Positions 58,290-64,000 of a DNA stretch of 64,000 nt are shown here, piece by piece (within the stretch, counting starts at the first letter, position 1; every line of letters begins with the position of its first letter). The position numbers and the translations under genes are program-made. The stretch is taken from contig NC_091256.1 of assembly GCF_042477335.2 (NCBI RefSeq), positions 34,874,001 to 34,938,000 on the forward strand, read 5' to 3'. The DNA comes from Ovis canadensis. Taxonomy: Eukaryota; Chordata; Mammalia; Artiodactyla; Bovidae. The notes beneath the pieces were generated by a model. It saw only the letters and a program-made list of their open reading frames with translations. It did no database searches and had not been told where the DNA came from.

Positions 58290-59650
58290 TTACATTTACT
58301 CATATTTTTACTGTTCTTTCTTCCTGATTTTCCAAAGTTCCTTATTTTATCTTCTTTTTTGTTTTTCTGTTTAGAGAATTTCCTTTAGATACACTTCTAG
58401 TGTTGGCCAACTGGTGAAAAATCAGTTTTCCTTCATCTGAGATTGTCTTGATGTTTCCTTCCTTCCTGAAGGATATTTTTTCTGGTTGTAAGATTCTGGG
58501 TTGAGTACTCTTTTCTTTCAACTCTTGGAAAATATTACACCATTTATTTGTGACTTGTATCATTTTTGTTATGAAATTCATTGTCATTAAAATTGTTTTC
58601 CCCCCAAAGAAAGGTATCGTTTTGCTGTGGCTGTTTTCAAAATTTTTTCTTTGCCTTTAGTTTTCAGAAGTTTAATTGTTATGTGTCTTGGCATGGATTG
58701 CTTTGATTTATTCTTTTTGGTGATCATTCAGCATCTTGAAGGTCTAGTTTATATTTCTTGCCAAATTTGAACATTTCTTAGCCATTATTTTTTTGAATAC
58801 TTTTTCATCCTTGCCCTTTCCCCCTTCTTTTTGTGACTATAGTGACATGCATGTTAAACCTTTTGTTATAGTCTTATAGGTCTCTGAGGCTCTATTAATT
58901 TTACATTTACCCCTGTTCAAATTGGGTAATTTATTTTGTTCCAGTTCATTGATTCTTTCCTTTGTCCCTTTCATTCCACTGTTGAGCTCATTCAATGAGT
59001 TTTTTGTTTCCATTATTGCATTTTTCCATTTTAAAGTTTCCGTTTGGTTCTTCCTTACATCTTCTGTTCCTTTGTTGAATCTTTCTATTTTTTCCATTTG
59101 TTTTAAGCATGCTTGCAAATGCTCACTGAGGCATTTTTACAGTAGCTGCTTTGAAATATTTGTCAGATAGTTAAACTCAAATTAACTTTGTTCATTTAGC
59201 TTAAGATCTTCCTGTTTCTTGCTAGGATGAGTGATTTTCAGCTGAAACCTGGATGTTTTAGTTATGAGACTGTAGACATTATGTAAAGCTTCTGTTTGAA
59301 CTGGTTTATTCTGCCACAGTTTCAGCAGGAAAAGAGAGGGCACCACCTTGTTACTGCCAGGTGTATGTAAAAATCTGGATTCTCTGCCCAGTATCCATTG
59401 ATATCCAAAGGCAGAGGTTCCTTGTTACTGCTGGATGAGGATGGTAGTTCCAGGTCCCCTCGTGGCGACTATAGGTACCATAGAATACAGCAGGCTGGGG
59501 ATGAGTCCTGGCTCCCTATGTGCCATTCTCTGTCCCCATCCTGGTGGACACTTCACTGTAGCTTTGTGCCTGTGAACTAGTCTTTCCACATAGCCTTTGC
59601 TGGCCTGGGGAGTGGCCAGGCTGCTTCTGATTATTATGTGGTGTTTAACT
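58290..59650 (-). mobile_element. L1 5' region and ORF1, antisense
   Basis: Minus-strand content is L1 ORF1 (58342-59118), preceded on that strand by a probable 5' UTR (59120-59650). Its 3' part (ORF2) is absent, so this is an internal or rearranged fragment, not a typical 5' truncation. Confidence 0.7.
58342..59118 (-). pseudogene. L1 ORF1 (RNA-binding chaperone) remnant
   Basis: L1 ORF1 protein is a trimeric, RNA-binding partner of the L1 reverse transcriptase. Two minus-strand frames remain. 59118-58837 (93 codons) is charged and heptad-like (MEKIERFNKGTEDVRKNQTE, MKGTKERINELEQNKLPN), matching the coiled coil. 58587-58342 (81 codons) reads KWCNIFQELKEKSTQPRILQ and EKISFRKEGNIKTISDEGKL, matching the C-terminal domain. 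The RRM region between them (58588-58836) is broken by stops or frameshifts. Not functional. Assigned from motif order. Confidence 0.72.
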
Positions 59651-59689
59651 GGAGAATAGAAGTTATTATTATTATTTTTTTTACAGTGG

Positions 59690-60378
59690 ACTAGTACTCA
59701 GCCATAAAAGGAATGAAGCTGGTTCCTTTATAGAGACCTTGGTTGAACCTAGAAACTGTCATACAGAGACAGTCAGAAAGAGAACAACAGATACTATATA
59801 TTAATGCATACATGTGGAATCTAGAAAAATGGTACAGCTGAATCTATTTGCAGGGCAGGATAGAGACACAGATGTGGAGAACAGAGGTGTGGGCATGGCG
59901 GGGGTAAGGGGAGTGGGATGAATTGGGAGATTGGAGCTGACATATATACACTGAGTGAGTGACTGAAGTCGCTCAGTCATGTCCAACTCTTTGCGACCCC
60001 GTGGACTGTAGCCCACCAGGCTCCTCTGTCCATGGAATTCTCCAGGCAAGAATACTGGAGTGGGGTGCCATTTCCTTCTCCAGGAGATCTTCCCAACCCA
60101 GGGATTGAACCCAGGTCTCCTGCATTGCAGGCAGACGCTTTAACCTCTGAGCTACTGGAGAAGCATATACATACCATGTATGAAACAGATTGCTAATGGG
60201 AACCTGCTATATGCACAGGGAGCTCAGCTCAGTGTCCTGTGGTGACCTGGATGGGTGGGATGGGGTTGGGGTGAGATGGAGATCCAAAAAGGAGGAGTTA
60301 TAGGTCTATATATGGCCGATTCATGTTGTCATATAGCAGAAGCCAACAAAACATTGTAAAACAACTGCACCCCAATTA
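59690..60378 (+). mobile_element. L1 3' end, sense, split by a SINE
   Basis: ctagtactcagccataaaag, gaatctagaaaaatggtaca, gggagtgggatgaattggga, then after the SINE gcacagggagctcagctcag and aacattgtaaaacaactgca. Confidence 0.88.
59965..60164 (-). mobile_element. Bov-tA SINE in L1
   Basis: agtcgctcagtcatgtccaa to ctctgagctactggagaagc. The flanks catatatacac and catatacatac are similar, a likely degraded target duplication. Confidence 0.92.
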
Positions 60379-61470
60379 ATTAATTAAGAGAATACTTATT
60401 GTCTAAAAGTTTTCTGCCTTATGAGACTGCTGCTTCCTTGGTTCTTTAGCTAGAGAGCAGGCACTGGAGACATTTTTGGTCAGTACCTTGACTTCTTCAA
60501 CTCTAAACTGGCATATACCAAGCAAGGGGAACACCTAGGAACATGCCACTATACTGTTACACAGTTGCTAAGGTGCTTAGACAGTCTTCCTTCTCTTCTT
60601 CATCTTTTAGAATCTTTTAACATATTTTTAATTCTACAATATTCTGGATCTTCAGTTGTAACTTGGGGGAAAAATAGAGATAAGTGCTTCTACTTCATCT
60701 TTTCCAAAAGTCTCTCTCTATTTTATGTAGTAAACACAGCAGAAACTGTTGTAAGTGAGTGGGGTCTTTCAGGCATCATGTGGTCTGCAAGGATATTGAC
60801 TATTTCCCCATCTGGCTATCACACCTGTTCACTATATTAATGGCATCCTGGTGAGTGAGTGTGGGTGTGTAGTGCATTACATACATAAGAGAGTGAGAGA
60901 TAAATCCATAAATATTCTTAAGTCTGGCACTTGAAGATTCTGAGCCCAGAGATCCAGAGCAGGTCAAGAAATCACCTTCATAATGAAAAAAGGAAACTCT
61001 TCATACCTTGTACCCCTAAAATTAAGAAAAAGGCAGAATATAGGGCAGGTCCTTCTGAAGTTTATTTTTATTCATTTATATTTTGATAAGTAAGAAGTAG
61101 ATTTGTTTAGGGAGGAAAGCACTCTACAGACAGTGTGTGGGCCATGTTGGAAGGTGAGACGACCCTAAATATGGTGTGGTTAGTTTTCATGGGCTGGGTA
61201 ATTTCATTGGCTAATGAATGGGAGGATTATTCCAACTATTTCGGGGAAAAGGTGAGGATTTACAGGAATTGGGTTGCTGTCCACTTTTTTATTTTATTTG
61301 GTCAGCCTCAGGACTGTCATAGTGCTGGTAGGTATGTCACTTAGCTTATTGAACTGTTATGATGAGCATATACTGAAGTTCAAGGTCCAGTGGAAGGCAG
61401 CTCATCTACTGATTTGGACCCATTCCATTCTAATCAGTTTATTTCGTGTCCTATGGCTGTGTCATTCTTT
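60379..61470. other. Unassigned; part may be retroelement-derived
   Basis: 60379-61060 shows nothing I can name. 61080-61470 (gtgtgggccatgttggaagg, gggctgggtaatttcattgg, ttattccaactatttcgggg) has a familiar interspersed-repeat look, but I cannot assign a family. Confidence 0.35.
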
Positions 61471-61560
61471 TATTTTTATTTTTATTTTTTTTTGATTTTA
61501 ATTTGTTTTATTTTTTTATTTTTTTTTTAATTTTAGTTTTTTATTTTTTAAATTTTAAAA
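61471..61560. repeat. T/A-rich low-complexity tract
   Basis: Imperfect (tttta)n and T-runs over 85 bp. Confidence 0.85.
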
Positions 61561-61739
61561 TCTAAAGCTGTGTCCTGCCTCTTGGACGTTGAGAGATAAA
61601 ACACACCCCATTTGAATGCACGCTTGTGACCTATTTACTGAGTAACCTATAATGCTGTAAATTTTAGGGAGCTATAGTATATGAGAAGTCTCTATAGTTA
61701 GTCCAGGCTTCAGTACAAATTCCTCTTCCAACTCAAGTT

Positions 61740-63300
61740 TTATGATTTAGAAGACTCAGTGGTAGTTGAGGTCCGATGGGTAGTGACGCTGTATGGAGTC
61801 TCTGGCAAGCCACAGTAAGAGAAGCCACAAGAAGAGAACTTAAATACAGATCCCTAGGATTTTGGGAGTAGCGCCATATACCCTCAAACAAATGTTATTT
61901 TTCTTTTGAGAAACAGGTCTTGTCTTGATAGTGGGTCATGGATAAAGATTCCACTTCTGATCATGACATTACCAGTGGGCAAGGAACTCGAGCCACTCAG
62001 CATGAACTTGGTGTTATCTGACACCCTAAATAAAAAGTTGGGCTTATGCTGCAGCACTCTGTAATATACTTGAAGTAGATGAAAAAGTTCAAAAAATAAC
62101 TAAGGCAACAAGACTATTGCATGACCAGCTGACTCAGACTGCCATCACAGCTCCTCCTGCTGCGTTTTCACTTCTCTCTGGATCCATTTATATGAACTCA
62201 TGGGAAATTCTTCAAGATCAGTTGACTGAGAAAGCAAAATTAAGCTTTATTTAAATATAGGCTAGCACCATCTGGGAATGGATTGTTGTAGTGTTATAGT
62301 CACACTCAGCATTGGTTCTGAAAGATTAGTAAAGACACATAAGACATGTAAGACAAATCTTCCCAGTGAGTATAACCTCAAATGATACATTTTGTGGCTT
62401 ACTTTGGATGGATGAAAGGCTGTCTGGGTATGAATATATGCCCTTCAGGGGCAGACATTAGTCTTTTGGCCCAGGTCTTGGAGGAATTAACTGATGACAC
62501 AGGAATATGGAGAAAGGGTATGGATGAGAGTGGATCATCAAAATTCTCCAGGTAGAATGATAAGATATTTGTGCCTCTTGTAAATGCTAACTAAAGGGTA
62601 CCTACTGTACAGAAGACTCGAGAGGACAAGGTGACCCTTTCTGTGGATGTCACTCAGCATCTTTTCCCAAAATGCTCCAGTTTTTGCTCAATGAACTCAT
62701 GGATAAAGTTGCCAGCATTAGAGGTTTTGCATTAGCTCAGCAACATAAGCTTCCCCTCACCAAGGCTTAGACCACTGTTGGATACACAGCTTATTCATGG
62801 CAGAAACTAAGCCTGACATGATACCATTCCTCAGTGGCAGGTTTATTATATTGGGCCAGTTATATCAAAAAGAGTGTAGCATTTTGTCCTTAAACGAATA
62901 GGCATTTACCCCAGATATGAATTTGTTTTTCCTGCCTGTAATGCTTTTGCTTCACCTTCTATGAACTCAGAAAATGCCTTATTCACCATATGGCATTCCA
63001 TCCTATATTGTTTGACCAAGTAACTAATTGTACAACAAAAAAGTGTGGTAGTACTTTCATGCCCATAAGACTCACTTGTCTTTTTTTGTATTTCCTCCCA
63101 TAGAAGGGTCTGGTTTTATAGAATGGTGCCTGGCTTAGTGAAGACTAGTTATTGTGCCGAGCAGGAAGCACAAAACTTGGATGGGTGGAGAACTCTCAAA
63201 TACATCATATACTTTGAACAGGTGACCAATTTGTGATGCATGTTCTCCCATAGCCAGATTACACTTGACTGGGGGCTAAGAGTAGGAAAAAGGAGTGGTG
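61740..63300 (+). pseudogene. Endogenous retrovirus pol remnant, ERV-L type
   Basis: Old retroviral copy in sense orientation. Nucleotide order matches the RNase H-to-integrase part of ERV-L pol: a stretch with gaacttggtgttatctgaca (about 62009), one with ggcccaggtcttggaggaat (about 62470), then an integrase-like part around 62680-63240 (gcattagctcagcaacataa; tatgcctttttcc-like core near 62900-63000; ttctcccatagcc at 63242). All three frames are full of stops and indels; no open frame above about 70 codons survives. No gag, env or LTR was identified. A CHR SINE lies at its downstream edge. Family assignment rests on recognition and has not been tested by alignment. Confidence 0.6.
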
Positions 63301-63307
63301 GCTTCTT

Positions 63308-63501
63308 GCACTATTATTTTTGTTTTTCACTGTGCTGGGTCTTCGTTGCAGTACATGAGCTTTCTCTAGCTATGGTGCATGGGCTTAGTTGCCCTGCAAC
63401 ATGTGGGATCTTAGTTCCTCGACCAGGGGTCAAACCCAAGTCCCCTTGATTGCAAGGCAGATTCTTTACCACTGGACTATGGAAATCCCTGCAGTATTAT
63501 T
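63308..63501 (-). mobile_element. CHR-type SINE with 11-bp near-perfect TSD
   Basis: gcactattatt (63308-63318) and gcagtattatt (63491-63501) flank it. Insert reads cactgtgctgggtcttcgtt, then caacatgtgggatcttagtt and ttctttaccactggactatg. Confidence 0.85.
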
Positions 63502-63841
63502 ACTTTTATTAAACTTTTTATTTTGTATTGGGTATCACCGATTAACAACGTTGTGATAGTTACAGGTGAACAGTGAAGGGACTCAGTCATACATATACAC
63601 GCATACATTTGCCTCCAAACCTGCTTCCCATCCAAGTTGCCATATAACGTTGAGTAGAGTTCCATGCGCTGTACAGTAGGTCCTTGTTGGTTATCCATTT
63701 TATTATTTATCTTTAAAGCTTTTTATTTTGTATTGGGGCATAGCCAGTTAGCAATGTTGTGAGTTTCCTGTGAACAGCGAAGGGACTCAGCCATACTTAT
63801 ACATGTATCCATTCTCCTCAAACTCCTCTCCCTTTCAGGCT
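63502..63841 (-). mobile_element. Two L1 3' ends in head-to-tail array, antisense
   Basis: ctttttattttgtattggg occurs at about 63513 and again at about 63720, each followed by its own accgattaacaac- or gccagttagcaa-type sequence and an aagggactcag block (63577 and 63780). Confidence 0.82.
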
Positions 63842-64000
63842 TCTGCTGCTGCTGCTGTTGCTGCATCGCGTCAGTCGTGTCCGACTCTGTGTGACCCCAT
63901 AGACAGCAGCCCACCAGGCTCCCTCATCCCTGGGATTCTCCAGGCAGGAACACTGGAGTGGGTTGCCATTTTCTTCTCCAATGCATGAAAGTGAAAAGTG
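63842..64000 (-). mobile_element. BOV-A2 SINE, cut by window end
   Basis: (gct)n tail at 63843-63858, first monomer, then the linker gcatgaaagtgaaaagtg at 63983-64000. The second monomer should lie beyond the window. Confidence 0.92.

Overview
This window looks like nuclear DNA from a ruminant, most likely a bovid (cattle, bison, buffalo, sheep or goat). The evidence is the repeat content: many Bov-tA and BOV-A2 SINEs, long BovB (RTE-type) LINE copies, and CHR-type tRNA-derived SINEs. Older mammalian repeats (MIR, L2, MER5A, MLT1-type LTRs, old L1) lie beneath them. I found no intact protein-coding gene, no RNA gene, no CRISPR array and no CpG island. The longer open frames almost all lie in BovB, on either strand, or run through SINEs and microsatellites. 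The window is best read as intergenic or deep-intronic DNA. Family names come from recognition of sequence and motifs, not from a database search, and element borders are usually good to about 10-30 bp.

Layout. 1-12.7 kb: scattered BovB ends and SINEs, an MLT1-type LTR with three later insertions, a long repeat-poor block (about 4.4-7.3 kb) and an old L1 (10.5-11.4 kb). 12.7-20 kb: mostly unique sequence with MIRs and two SINEs; 15.5-17.6 kb is repeat-poor. 20-30 kb: SINEs, L1 3' ends and LTR-like remnants, including an L1 carrying two insertions with clear target-site duplications. 31-38 kb: a pair of inverted segments that share a MER5A and a SINE, one arm split by a 2.07-kb BovB. 38.3-44.5 kb: an antisense L1 split by a 5'-extended BovB, itself split by two SINEs and a second, oppositely oriented BovB. 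45-51 kb: an L1 3' end with a double-headed Bov-tA, then a head-to-head BovB inverted pair. 51-58 kb: a repeat-poor block, then SINEs and L1 pieces. 58.3-60.4 kb: an antisense L1 ORF1/5' region, then a sense L1 3' end. 61.7-63.3 kb: a decayed ERV-L-type pol fragment. The window ends in two L1 3' ends and a BOV-A2 that runs off the edge.

There are no gene pathways to describe. The interest is structural: a 112-bp, 96%-identical inverted copy that looks like a templated patch (2.6/3.5 kb), the inverted segment pair at 31-38 kb, the nested retroelements at 38-44 kb, the 0.9-kb BovB inverted repeat at 48.6-50.7 kb, and repeat-poor blocks that may hold regulatory elements.
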